Shown here piece by piece: positions 37,966-49,350 of a stretch of DNA of 64,000 nt (position 1 is the stretch's first letter; every line of letters starts with the position of its first letter). The position numbers and the translations under genes were made by a program. The stretch lies in the NCBI GenBank assembly GCA_018105865.1, contig CM030859.1, forward strand, positions 5,755,943 to 5,819,942. The letters are read 5' to 3'. The notes under the pieces are model-generated. The model did no database searches. It saw only the letters and a program-made list of their open reading frames with translations, and was not told the DNA's origin. The DNA comes from Metaphire vulgaris. Taxonomy: Eukaryota > Annelida > Clitellata > Crassiclitellata > Megascolecidae.

Positions 37966-38339
37966 ACTGGTGTCCGGTATTTTGGAGGCAGAGGTCTGAC
38001 AACCCTAATCATGTGACAAACTTTGCCTGATAGACCACTTTCTAAATCTGAAAAAGAAACAAACCTGAGTCATTTCATCCCAGAATACAATAATTTTCTA
38101 AACAGATCAAGCAGAACACAATAATCACGAAAGAGATCATCTGAGTGCATATTTGCAGTTGACAATCATCAAAACAGTTTTGTTATTTCGCTTAATCACA
38201 GCACATTAGACAATTGTTAATAATTTTTGGTCAACTGCCATACAGTGCAATAGGAATTTTTCCTTGCTAATTCGCAACAGGCACTGTGATTTGTGAACCA
38301 CTCGCTTATATGGTTTGCTTTCCCACCAGCAGAGCCGGA

Positions 38340-38500
38340 AGTCTTAGACTTTAATACCTATTCTTATACTTCTATAAAAACCCCTTCATAGTGCATAGAT
38401 TTCACAGAAGCATCAGCCGATTGCACGTCAAATAAAAATCACTCAAGATTCAGGTCAAATCCAGACTATCCGGTCAGACAACTTGGCGACAGTTAAATAA
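38340..38500 (-). mobile_element. CR1-like LINE 3' end
   Basis: The complement matches the 3' UTR of the LINE at 10575-11456: CCGGATAGTCTGGATTTGAC, then ATCGGCTGATGC and CACTATGAAG. Confidence 0.7.
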
Positions 38501-39296
38501 ATCTATCAGCATCACATTCTGGATTATACTTTTGTACAAATTGTGTTTTGTGGACTTTCGTCCAACTTTTGACTCCATATATAACGGAAAACTATGGATA
38601 ACAACGTTGGACATAGGGTATCCAATGCATTTGGTGACACTTCTATCCAATCTATACAAGAATTAATGAACTCGAGTAAAAGCAGCCAGCACATTATCTC
38701 AAAGCTTCAGAATCAAGAAAGGAGTGAGACAAGGGTGCGTTCTCTCTCCCTGCTTATTTAACATTTTGCCGAAATTGTGGCGAGAGACCTTAGAGGGATT
38801 ACTTAATTACTAAAGTTATTGGAATAAAGGTAGGAAGAAGAAGAATCACAGAAATACTGACAAATTTGTGCTGTTGGTTTAGGCTAAAGCAAAACTGCAA
38901 CTGCTGCTGAACCAACTAGACACTGCTGCTCGAATACAAGGAGTATTCGTCAACTCCGACAAAACTCACACCATGTCAACAGATGGAACAAAATACATTT
39001 CCTGCAAGGGAATTCGTTAAGACAAGTTAAGCCTTCATCTACCTTGGGCGTCATTTTGACAAGTGATGCCAGGTGTTAGAAGGAAGTAAATCGCGTTTGG
39101 AAAAAGCCCGTGCAGCAAATTCCTCTTTGACCAAAATATGGAAAATGTCGGGATATCACTTACAGTGAAAATTCGACTGCGGTTAAGCCTTGGTTATGGC
39201 CAATAGCAACAAGTGGCTGTGAGACTGACCAACTCTCAAAACTCGCATAGAGGCATTCGAGATGAAAAGATTAAGAACAATACTTGGAGTTTCTTG
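38500..39296 (+). pseudogene. RTE-like LINE, RT part
   Basis: Frames give FVDFRPTFDSIYNGKLW (motif A region), RIKKGVRQGCVLSPCLFNIL (motif B), NQLDTAARIQGVFVNSDKT and then FEMKRLRTILGVS at 39250-39296. It is interrupted at 39296 by the GGCC-rich hAT element and continues at 41001. Confidence 0.8.
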
Positions 39297-40992
39297 CAGA
39301 CTTGGAGTCGAGGCCACAACTGTCGAGGCCAAGGCGAGGCCAAGGCCAGGAGGTCCGAGGCCGAGGCCAAGGCCAAGGCCAAGGCCAGGAGGTCCGAGGC
39401 CAAGGCCAAGGCCAGCAGGTCCGAAGCCAAGGCAAGGCCAAGGCCAGCAGATATTTGGCGTTTTTGGCCAAATTTTTAGGTACATTTTGCCAAATTTTTG
39501 ACAAATTTTCTGCACATCTTACATTTATTTATTTATTTGTTACATTATTTCTTCATTTCCTTGGAGCCACGCCCCTGCCCCCAAATGACGCCCCCGTTAA
39601 ACACGAAGTCATGAAATAATGCAGAAGTGTTAAACTCTACAGTTTAATCCACAGTTGGTTGCGTAGTTGGCAACTTGGAGGTTTAAGTTGAGGAGGGCCT
39701 ACGAATATGAGAGTGCCCAAGGCCTACGAAGACCTTAAAACGGCCCTGCAGTAGCCACCTCAGTGGAAGGGATGTACATGGACAGTGGGGTAAAATCCCC
39801 CCTTTCCCTGCAAATCGCGCGCTGATCAGGGCCAACACTCGATTTGGGCAGATTAAACGTCAAAATATTGAAATTTTGGGGGCCAAACAAGTGCTGGACC
39901 CCTACCCGAATTATTGGGTGCCCTGGCTCCTTATAGATTGGCGTCCATGGCAGTAGGGTCCAGTACCTACTACCAACCATGTTTTAAAAATAAAATTAAA
40001 ATACCTTTTGATGTTTTGTAGCTGTTTGCCAGTCTCGTGTTTTATATCCAGATGTTTCTTGAACCCACTTGAAGTTCCTCGAGTTTCACTTATTATTTCG
40101 CGACATTGCTTGCATTTCGCGGACCACTTTCTTTCATTTATTATTTTGAAATCGCTGAAAGCAAACTTCTAAATGCTAGGCTCATTTGTGGCCATATTCT
40201 TTGCTTGCGTATTTTTACTTACAAACTTTAATAGCAATAGGTAGGCCTACAGCAGAGATTGCTGTCACTACGGCACCGTTTCTTTTCCAAGTGCGATCAG
40301 TCTACAACCTCCTTAGCTTAAGCAGATGCAGCCTCGCAGGTGTCTCTGTTATACTTTAGAGACAATAAACCCCGGCCCCCTGTGAAGCCGCCGCAGTCTA
40401 GAACTGCTCTAAAATAGACGCCATATATCCATTTAGGTTCAAGCCTTTTAATACTTTTATTAGCAAGAAACCCAATTATCTGGTCCAAATGCCTACTTCA
40501 ATCCCTGAGGCAATGTTCGCTTCAAACAATGTCAGCCTTGTCAATGCAAGCAACATAATTACAAGCTATTAGACTTAGCAGGAATTCTCAGGGTCTACCG
40601 TTTGGATTGAACAGAGAACGTTTTGTTCAGATATTATTCGTCACTTCCAACATTTTGAATGCGCGATTTTCATGTTTAATTCCATGGTGTGAGGGGGCTT
40701 GGCCAAGGCCGAGGACTTGTACAAGGCCGAGGACTTGTACCCGAGGCCAAGGCCAAGGCCAGCAGGTCCGAGGACTTGCCGATGACTTGTATCCCGAGGC
40801 CAAGGAGGCCAAGGCCAAGGCCAGCAGGTCGAGGCCCAGGCCAAGGCCAAGGCCGAGGACTTGTATCCCAAGGAGGCCAAGGCCAAGGCCAAGGCCAAGG
40901 CAAGGCCAAGGCAAGGCCAAGGCCAAGGCCAGCGTCACTTGGCCTCGAGGCGCCTCGAGGCCAAGGCCACGGCCTCGAGGACTCCAAGTCTG
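39297..40992 (-). mobile_element. hAT transposon with GGCCAAGGCC subterminal arrays
   Basis: Exact 8-bp duplication GTTTCTTG at 39289-39296 and 40993-41000. Inverted ends: CAGACTTGGAGTCGAGGCC and, complemented, CAGACTTGGAGTCCTCGAGG. Dense GGCCAAGGCC/GGTCCGAGG arrays follow each end (39310-39470 and 40698-40980). CA-starting ends with 8-bp duplication indicate hAT, and the interior carries a BED-finger exon. Removing 1696 bp plus one duplication restores the RTE frame LGVS-WIAKRAN, which matches LRVPWIAKRTK at 53190. Confidence 0.95.
40025..40159 (-). pseudogene. BED zinc finger, hAT transposase N-terminal exon
   Basis: Minus strand after a splice-acceptor-like TTTGCTTTCAG: RKWSAKCKQCREIISE, then SGFKKHLDIKHETGKQ. 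The spacing Trp, C-x2-C, H-x4-H is that of the BED DNA-binding finger that opens hAT transposases. No catalytic domain follows, so the element is an internally deleted derivative. Confidence 0.85.
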
Positions 40993-41000
40993 GTTTCTTG

Positions 41001-41290
41001 GATAGCAAAGAGGGCCAACGAATTGGTAACGAAAACAGCCAAATATAAGAAAATCCCATTGGATGACATCAAAAGAAGAAAACTTACATATTTCCGGGCA
41101 CATGGTAAGGAAGCAGGGGGATTGAGGAAGAAGAGCTCAAAGAGTAAGGCCAATGATAACTTAGCTCGACAACATCTGAATCTGGACTGGACACACGTCA
41201 TACCAAGCCATGAGGACAACTAACAATAGACTGCAATGTAAAGAGAATAGTCCATAGTGTGACGAACTTTCAGAGTGAGGAAGGTTAAAG
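41001..41290 (+). pseudogene. RTE-like LINE, C-terminus and 3' end
   Basis: The frame WIAKRANELVTKTAKYKKIP leads to DIKRRKLTYFRAHGKEAGG and ends near GTGAGGAAGGTTAAAGAAGAAG. This is the same sequence as the end of the copy at 53163-53515 (RVKVKEE and AAG tail). It continues the element broken at 39296. Confidence 0.85.
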
Positions 41291-41836
41291 AAGAAGACAA
41301 AAGTTAAGCACAAGCTCTCTGCTCAATGCGAAAGTTAAAGTCTCACTACTTTACCCCGCGACTCCAATGCCAGGAGCGCCTCTGGGTAGAAATAGAAGAG
41401 GCGCTATACGAATTCCACATTGCATTACAATACATTACATTACATAATATATTTTGCTTTATCATCTTTCTATCATCACTCACCAATGATTGTAATTTGT
41501 CGTACCTTGATGAATTGTGGACCAATTGATGTATTTAATCTATCAGTATAGATTAGTATATATAGTTTTTAATTGTTGTAACATATACGTCTTGAAATGT
41601 TTAAATAAAATGAAGGTCTTAGATCGACAACTCAGGCTGACAGAGTTGTTGAAGCCTTGAACACAACATGCTGTCTTCAATATCGTCTTCTAGAACAGCA
41701 TCATACGTCTATAGCATTGCGCCAGCATTGTGTATTATTAATAGTTGCCAATTTACTTACAAAAAGGACAGCAATTTTATGACTAGAACTTGTTTAATTT
41801 TCAGGGTCCAGTACAGACTGTTAGTGTCAGACTCAT

Positions 41837-42500
41837 TAAGTAAGTAAGTAAGTAAAATCTTGTAGTGCAGTAGCAGTGGCGGCTCTAGGATTTGGCAAGT
41901 GGGGGCCGTTAGGGTGCAACTTCTAATTATGGGGGCCAACCCTGTTTAATGTATGTAGCATTAAGTATAGGGTCCAAACTGGGGGGCCACTGGAGAGCCA
42001 GACACTCAATAGGGGGCACGGGCCCCCCGCCCCCCGGTGGAGCCGCCACTGTGCAGTAGTAGCTGCTTTTTCTTATGCGCTTAATCTTTCTTGAAATAGC
42101 TATACTATAGACATGGTGGATTGTCGGCCGGGCAGTGTATCCATGCGGTAGCGGGTCGGGCTGTTACAGATATGGAGGCAATGACTTTTGGAATAGGAAG
42201 GTTTTCAGTTTAGACCTATAAACTCTTGAGGAGATGGTGAAGGAATTAAAGGAACTAAGAACGTGGAGTTTGTTGTTTGAACCTGTTGCAGACAACGGAG
42301 GGAAGCTGGAATTGAGTTCCAAAGTTCTGGTGAGGCGCATGAGAAAGTGTGGTTGCAGATTTTTAAGATAACTGATTTAACGGGCGTGAAAGTGTAAGAT
42401 GATATGACGATCGTGTAGGCCCAGGAGGCTGAGGCGTTTAGAGTTTTCGAAGGTAAACCGGTTTTGATGGATGAAGTGAACTGTAATCGTAATCATTGTT
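41837..42500 (-). pseudogene. CR1-like LINE 3' part (TTAC-tail family)
   Basis: The (TAAG)n tail lies at 41837-41853 on the plus strand. The complement of 42160-42450 encodes ELWNSIPAS-like residues and matches 36950-37180 and 51470-51700. It is interrupted by the MITE at 41874. Confidence 0.8.
41874..42051. mobile_element. 178-bp hAT MITE
   Basis: Ends CAGTGGCGGCTC and GAGCCGCCACTG. Exact 8-bp duplication TGCAGTAG at 41866-41873 and 42052-42059. Inserted in the LINE 3' end. The interior is rich in GGGGGCC. Confidence 0.95.
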
Positions 42501-42769
42501 ATGGACAGCAACTAAAATTATTCTGTTTGAATAATTTCATTGTTGTTTTGTTCTTATACAAAAGAATGACACCTTTCACCAATGAAATATGGTAAATATT
42601 TGCTACTAATACCTTCATAATTTAAGTTTTAAAATAATATTATGTCTTCTCTAATTTAGAGATTGGAATAAAATAATTGTTGTGGTTGTTGTATACTGGT
42701 CTTTTTTAATCTGCATCTTGATAATTTCACTGATATGTTCAATTCTACTTTGAATTTCTTTTGTTTCAG

Positions 42770-43110
42770 TTCCAGGTTATGTTATACCAATCTTCTGCTG
42801 TGCAATGGGAATTTTTTGCACTATTTTTATTATGATTCTGATTTTCTGGCATCACCAAATAATAGACAGATGGAAAATTAATTCAGCTCACTCATTATCG
42901 CTTCTTCATGATAAAGATGTAGAATCGAATAATAAAAGTGACAATGTTACAACACGATATCATAATCCAATATTTCACACCAGCAAGTGTCAAGAAAAAA
43001 GTATGTTCCAACTGGGCTCCATCGACATAAATGTTTTACCAAGTGAGCTAAATGAACTGGAGTTAGAAAAATTGAGAAAAATGAAAAAAGTCCACAAAGA
43101 CTGTTGAAAT
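42770..43110 (+). CDS. last exon of a host single-pass membrane protein (candidate)
   Basis: Preceded by the acceptor TTTCTTTTGTTTCAG. The open frame runs from 42772 to the TGA after KKVHKDC (43105-43107). It starts PGYVIPIFCCAMGIFCTIFI and continues MILIFWHHQ: a hydrophobic transmembrane helix of about 24 residues with a basic stop-transfer. An acidic/polar cytoplasmic tail of about 80 residues follows, including RYHNPIF and LPSELNELELEKLRKMKK. The first two bases fit the phase-1 end of the exon at 32194-32362, giving VEMD-F-PGYVIP. An AATAAA occurs near 43432. The family is not recognised. Confidence 0.6.
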
Positions 43111-43980
43111 CCTGTGTGGATTTTAAAAACATAAGAGAATACAATATTTCACAGCACCAAAGTTCACGGATAAAAGATATAAATGTTGAATTATGCAGAA
43201 CTCGAATTCTGGTTAAGACTAAATAGTTTAAAGTAATGCAAAAAGAGAATAATGAAAAGCGAAGTGATTGTTATAATTTTGAAAAAGTATTTACTATTTA
43301 TTTGCGATTATCTGGTGGTACATAATAATATACATTTACAGACAACTGCGTGATTTCCTATGAGACCTAACTATTTTCCACATTAATGGCCGTTAGCTCC
43401 ATGAGAGTGTTCTTTCACATAATTTGATTAAAATAAAATACAAGAAACGTCTGTCCTCTATCATGGGCCTCTCATTCTCAACTTAACATGAACTGAAGAT
43501 GTCACGTGACTTTTTAACCTTTGACATCCCATCTCTCTAACATTATTTAGCTCTTAATATTTAATGTATAAAACGCCCTGACATTTCCTCTATCCTTTAT
43601 TTAACTTTACACATTTTTTAAACCTTACAAACTGGCCATCTTCAGTTTTTTACTATTTACAAAATGATACAACGATTATACTTAAGCTTCTAGAAAATAT
43701 TGTTCAGTGTCACATACATATTATTCACATCGTCATGTAACATCACAAATTTTATACCATATAACCACTTTACAATCACTTCAATCATACAATCATACTT
43801 TGCTCCTTTTCAGAAAGTAGGCAACGTGTCAATTTACTAATACAACAGACACGTTTGAAATACTTAAATAATGACTATAACAGACAGTATCAAATTTCTT
43901 CTTAACTGTACAAATTATTTATTTGTGGAATCAACAAATAGTCACACATGAGAAACAAGGGCACAGTTTAAGACAATCTT
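43111..43980 (+). other. possible 3' UTR of the host gene; otherwise featureless
   Basis: AT-rich, no frames. TTAAAATAAAATAC near 43427 is a plausible polyadenylation signal. Nothing else was recognised up to the P-element relic. Confidence 0.35.
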
Positions 43981-46690
43981 TCACAAACCACTGAAAATGA
44001 TTAATTTTGTATTGTTTTGCCGACTTTTTCTATGCTTTTCACGGATTTTTGCAGTGTACTGTTTGCCTGCATAAAAATAACTGACCTTAAGATATTCTTC
44101 AATTATTGCTTTTAACAACAGCACTAAATGATTACTTGTGGGGTCACACTCGAGCATGTGTTCAGACAGTGACTGGAAACAGATCTTATTAATAAAGGTA
44201 CTTAAAACTGATTGTGTAATTTCAAGTATAGTAATGTGCGAAAGTGTTGAACTGGATGTCGAGACATTTTGTCTGAAGTACCTCTCACACAAAATACAAA
44301 CTTTAATTACATCTTTGGATGGTAAAATCAATCCTCCTTTGCTCTTTAGTGCAATTAAAGAAAACAATTCATCAGAGTTGGAACCAAATAAAGCATCAAT
44401 ACATGTTTCACAATGCAACGTGCTTTTTAACTTTAACACAACAAAACCTGCAATATAAACGACTATCTTTTCCGAACATGCTGACAGCAATGACGGAGTT
44501 GGTATGAATGTATAATCGTGATCTTGTAGGGCACACTCATCAGGATTACAAACGCGCGATTTGGTCATTGTGCTATTAATGGATTTTACTGACATACGGT
44601 CATTATCGCCATTTAACATGAACGTACTTACCCCGCAGTACATCTTGCAAATAATTGTGTACAACAAGTTTTCTGTAGGCAAAAATGAACTGTCGTGCCG
44701 AGGGATTATCAGTGCAGCCACCAAGTCGTCTTATCTTACTAAAGAAAAGTTCCAAGTGACCTTGACTTAATTTAAAAGTGGGGAGAAAAGTTAAACCGCA
44801 CTGTAATGATATAAAGTCATACAACTTGAAGACACTATCAATACACACACACACACAAAATCCAAGAAACCCTGTTTTACGATTCGACTCCAGAATTGAT
44901 TTGCCCTTCCTTGGCTCAGTTAATGACATTATGTAAGCTTGCTTTGGCCTCATACAAAAAGTTCTGGATCTGCACGATATTGTTCTGCTGCATTGGAGCT
45001 TTAAAACCTTTGCAATTCAGGTTTCGTGATGTCAGTAAGTCAAACAGATTATTAAAAATACGAATAAATTTAGCTGTGCTTGTGCAGTCCAAGAAGTCTT
45101 TCGTACCTTCATTGCGACAAAAATCAAGTGAAGTAGCAACTGATTCGCTAAGTAACTGTGCAGCTAGTCGGACATTCATTTTACTTTTATACCACAGCAT
45201 ATGGGCTGACTTCAACCTGTTGCCTTAAATGCAGCCCTTCACTCTCCAGCAGTTTATGCAGTCTGTCAATGTAGTCCCATGAAACATATTCACCATTACC
45301 GTCCACCACAGATTTCTTATCCCCCAGTGTATTTCTAACAAGTTTAATCATGTGACACGGGTCCAAAAACACACATACCTCATCGACTGTAGACGGGTGT
45401 TTGAATGTTGTTTTAAAGTTATCACTGAACACATGTAGGTCACAACCGAGACACTTCATCATTGCCAGATTGGATGCTGCACCATCAAATGCGAGTGACA
45501 CAACTGTAATGCCAGTCTCATGCAATTTAACTAGACACTGATTGACAAGATTAGCTCTTTCTGTGCCACCAAATCCGTCAATTAGGAAATAGCCGACTGG
45601 AAGTTTAAATGAATCATTTATAGCAACAACCATGAAAGTAAGTGCTTCCTTAGCTAATGGTAAGCTATCATCATCAATGGCCGTACCCAAGTCGATGTAG
45701 CCCTGAAATCGTTTACCGTCCCATTCAACTTGTTGCCTTATCGCAATTTTATCCATCATCAACGCACAAATCAGTTTCTTCCCATTGCCATTTACAGATG
45801 CTGCTCGCATTTTCAGTGCATCCAGTGACTCCTGTGTAAAGCCAGGCTAACCATTAATTGTTTAAAACCATTTCTCTATGGTTCGAGGGTGCGGCAAACA
45901 GGTATCAAACATCTGGCGGACATAGCGTTAGGCATGCGGAGAATAGAAATGCAGGGTTAGAGCAAATGACCTAAGCTGAAGAGAATAAGAAATAGTGGCT
46001 TGCCCGACAATTGATTGTTTTGTCTCTGGATCTCGCTGACACCACCAGCAGATTTATGTCAAATGACAAGACTTTCAGTAGATAGAATATCGTTCTTCCT
46101 AATCTCGGATATTACAGTTTGCAGATCAGCAAATCTCTTAATAAGTCTTCGCTTACTCTGTTGAAGTAGCTTTATTTTCTTCCGACAAGATACTAGACTG
46201 CTTTTGGCTTGACCTAACTTCCGCTTCAAAATTGACTTTCGAGGAGTGTCATCTGCATCTGCCGCTGGCGATCCAGGAACATGTACTGGCAATTGTGAGG
46301 ATGATGTTAGTTCCTTCAGTTGCAATTTGTCAATCGTGCTGACATTATAATTCGTCTGAGTTCCTTGAGCTTTTTGCCGTCAGCAGTTGCACATATAGAA
46401 ACCGGTGGTTGTTTGATCAGTGTGACGCGATCTTTGGGAGGTTTGCGTTTTCGTGCTTGCTTGACCTGTAAATGTGCTGGAAATGCAGGGAATACTGAGG
46501 GCACCACATTTGGCCGTAATCTTACGCATGACAAACTGGTCCTGTAAAAGTCATCTTAACGGAAGTGTTGTGAACATAAAAATGCTGATTTGGACGGAAT
46601 GAAATGTTCACGACGTACATCTTTGATCCACAGCATACGCAATTCCGGTTCCGATGGAAATCTGGAAAAAAAATCAAAAGTGTTGCCACA
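43981..46690 (-). pseudogene. THAP9-like / P-element transposase
   Basis: Nearly the whole protein can be followed on the minus strand. After an acceptor-like TTTTTTTCCAG (46665): RFPSEPELRMLWIKDVRREH, FLCSQHFR, in-frame stop, DDFYRTS, LRPNVVPSVFPAFP (THAP zinc-binding C-terminal half). Then come a basic coiled-coil stretch (46325-46059), HPRTIEKWF and GFTQESLDALKMRAASVNGN. The catalytic region follows: FQGYIDLGT, SLAFDGAASN, VFLDPCHMIKLVRN. Last are a frameshifted middle part (45215-44916) and FKLSQGHLELFFSKIRRLGG plus the C-terminal tail to 43981. THAP transposases bind DNA by a C2CH finger and cut with an RNase-H-like fold. Frameshifts near 46320, 45190, 44920 and 44720 and the THAP stop make it inactive. 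An (AC)n run lies in the 3' third. Terminal repeats were not found. Confidence 0.92.
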
Positions 46691-46939
46691 ATAATAAATG
46701 TTTGTGAATTTATGCTTAATAGAATACTACATATTTACTATTCATCATAGCTCTTCTGCAATTAAACACAATTACAAAGGTTTTCATCAAGCGTCCAATC
46801 GGTTTATTAATGCTTGCATTAATATCACCAGTGAAGAGGGAAAAGGGGTCGGGAGTGGTAGAAGTGAACTTTACACTGCCCTGATTTTCAATTGTATACC
46901 TACCTATTGGCAAGATGAGCACAGAAAATTTGTATCACT

Positions 46940-47160
46940 TAATAGACTTAATTTTCGGGGACAGGTACTTCATCGTTGCTTTGGAATGCTTTACCACCCG
47001 CGGTGACTGAAGCTGAATCGCCTGAGCTGTTCCTGCGAGAACTATAGACACCTTTTTAGTCTAGGTTATGGTTTTACAGTTGACTGCGCGTGCAGCGCCC
47101 TTGTCGTAGGCCTTAGCCTAGCGCAGCGCGCTATAGAAGTTGCCTCAAAATAAATAACTA
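46940..47160 (+). mobile_element. LINE 3' end
   Basis: The plus strand encodes LLWNALPPAVTEAESPELFL followed by REL-stop. A 3' UTR with GCGCTATAGAAGTTGCCTC and an AATAAATAA run follows. This is the typical end of L2/CR1-like LINEs; the upstream part is unclear. Confidence 0.65.
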
Positions 47161-47329
47161 AGCATTATTTATATTGCACCTTACCGGTGAAATGTTAAAC
47201 CTTCGGTGCGATCTCGCTGCGTACACCCATAGGCTGAACAGGCTGGCATTACAATAAATAAATTTAAACGGATAATTTTAATAAAGTAATTATATACTTC
47301 TGTATTCTGTCTTAATACTTCTGTATTCG

Positions 47330-47690
47330 TCCGATTCAACGCCAATGGCCGCTAACACTGGAGGTACTATTTTTAGCCTACGCGCTACTGGCTTCACGCA
47401 GCCTGTTTAGAAATGACGTAATGCCGTCTCCTCTAATAATAGCTCCATGGTCTAAACGACCTACGACGACTCGGCTTTGAGTATGAAAATGACCATCTGG
47501 GACAGGTTGTACCTTAAAAGCTGCCGAGTCCCGTAATAAATAAGTCAATTTGTAACAGGTTCTTTTACTTATATTTAGAGACAGTAACAATTTTATTATT
47601 TTATTTACAACATATGTTATTTGTCCACGATCCATCTTGCAACTTTTCAATTTTTGCCCCTTTGCCAATTGTCATTTTTTTGTCTTTTTT
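47330..47690. repeat. composite repeat, relatives at 28020 and 37720
   Basis: 47330-47430 is the complement of 28020-28140 (GCCGCTAACACTGGAGGTAC, CTACTGGCTTCACGCAGCCT, GACGTAATGCCGTCTCC). 47445-47690 matches 37720-37965. The two parts are joined here, so this may be the more complete copy of the repeat. Confidence 0.7.
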
Positions 47691-47699
47691 CTGTGTTGT

Positions 47700-47990
47700 T
47701 TAAACTACGTGTTCATAACGATCAACTTGCGAACTGCACAAAAATCATTTAGGTGTTCTACCGAGTCATTTGCATGTTCGATACCATACAGCCAAAATAC
47801 ACCGGTTTCATTTCTACCTTTTCCAACGTTGGCATTAAAATCTTTCAGTATGGTCCATATCTCTCGCTTTGGTCGTCTCTGATTATTTGACGAAATCTTA
47901 ATAGAAATCTTCCCTTTCATCTTCTTCAGTGTGTGCTGTTGGAGCTGCTCCTTTTCTTGATTCAGGCCAATACTGCACCACTTTCACCTT
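47700..47990 (-). pseudogene. RTE-type LINE endonuclease fragment
   Basis: The minus frame reads DFNANVGKGRNETGVFWLYG, then NDSVEHLNDFCAVRKLIVMN. This is the APE endonuclease block GDFNAKVG...NxNGxxLxxFC...LxIxNT of RTE-type elements. Isolated fragment. Confidence 0.8.
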
Positions 47991-48269
47991 ATCATTAAAG
48001 AATATAGACATCAGCAAAATTAAATTATTAATAAACATTATTATTTAAAATGATGTTTGATTTTTAATAACTCACGGTTATCATAAAAAGATGCAACACA
48101 TTTTCATTTCATATCACGAAACAGGGGTGTGCAACCTGCGGCCCGCGGACAACTTTTATGTGGCCCGCCGAAGCACGCGTAATAATTAGTTTTTATATGA
48201 GCAGTTTAACTTTACTATTATTATCGAATGTGCTAAATGATGTCAGCCATTTGATTGAGCATTATCAGC

Positions 48270-49350
48270 TGTGTAAAGTTTGTAATCCACCGTCCTCTAG
48301 CCTGGTTATAGGGCAAAAGTCAGCTAGGTGCGACATTGCTTGAATGACACCGCAGGGGCACAGGTTCGAGTCAGTTAATCCCCATTTCTGATGACAGTAA
48401 TTGCAGCGTCCCTGTCCAGTTCGAAAACGGTTTAACAGACACCACAGGTGACGAGGCAGCGTGTCAAAGCCTGGTTGTCGGATAGCGGGATCTTCGACCA
48501 ATTGGCAGTTGATCACCTGAGCCGACTCCCAGTCAAGTCTCCACTGTCTATCGACATCTGAGGGAACCTTGTTAAGCTGCAGAGGATGGCGTGATTTCAA
48601 TCGGTGATTAGGAGGGTTGGACAGGTCCTCGAAGAGTGGCAGGTCCTCACGGTCTGCTATCTTTGATAGAAATCTGTCTACTGCAGCTTCCCGTCGTAAG
48701 TATGGTGGTTGGATATTTTACAGAACTGGCAGCCATTGGAGCGCTGTTGGGCGCAGGGTTCCGGAGACAAGTCTCATGGCTGAGTGCAGCTGCGTGTCCA
48801 GCGCCTTTGTGTGCGAGGAGCGATACCAGGCGAAAGTGCAGACTGTCTCAGAGTAGCGGCGTTTGCTCCCCAGAAGGAACCGGCTAATTTTGACAGGAGG
48901 TTTGTCCAGGTTCTGACTTTGCCGGCCAACTTTGAAAGATGTGTTTTGAAGCTTAAAGTTCGATCAAGAGTAACGCCAAGATATACAGGGAATTGGTCGT
49001 GCTTCAATTGTTTCCCATCCATATGAATTTTTAGCTCGTATTTTGCTTTTCTGTTGTTCACATGAAATACACTCGACGAAGTTTTATTGGCGTTTGGTTT
49101 AAGCCGCCATTTTCTGCAGTAGTCTGAGATCCGCTGTGTGTCGATAGTTAGCTGTTCTTCAAGTTCCTTGAATGTCTGGGCTTGAACAGCAAGGCCGATG
49201 TCGTCGGCATAGCCGTATTTCCTGCTGTGTCAGGTATATCATTTAGATACAGATTTAATAATATAGGAGCTAAAACTGAGCCCTGTGGAAGGCCATTTCT
49301 CCATGAACTTATGTCATCTCCCATATGTACTATATTAACTTTACTATATA
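48270..49350 (-). pseudogene. Jockey-like LINE RT and C-terminal domain
   Basis: On the minus strand: WRNGLPQGSVLAPILLNLYL (motif B), KYGYADDIGLAVQAQTFKEL (motif C, across a frameshift), PVYLGVTLDRTLSFKTHLSK, SYGIAPRTQRRW-like residues and LPRHLWCLLNRFRTGQGRCN, then CPCG. This is the RT to C-terminal CCHC-like region of Jockey elements (PRHLW-LLNRFRTG-G-C). The 5' part is missing. Confidence 0.9.

Larger units (their letters stand above)
34449..38007. mobile_element. hAT-like element with TAGGGTTGCCAGA termini
   Basis: Left TAGGGTTGCCAGATGTTCGG; the complement of the right end is TAGGGTTGTCAGACCTC. Flanks ATCGTATG and ATCATGTG agree at 6 of 8 positions, both differences transitions. Both ends carry an internal TGTCCGGTATTTT motif in inverted orientation. 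Two LINE segments (34635-35400, 35428-37345) fill most of it, and no hAT transposase was recognised. Confidence 0.65.

Noticed and set aside
39183..39515. Open frames rich in GLGLG, PRPRP or AKAKA
   Set aside because: All are translations of the GGCCAAGGCC arrays of the hAT element, as are those at 40607-41103.
42770..43110. Naming the host gene as a Jagged/Serrate-type Notch ligand
   Set aside because: The topology and RYHNPIF-like tail are only suggestive. No EGF or DSL domain is in the window, so I leave it unnamed.
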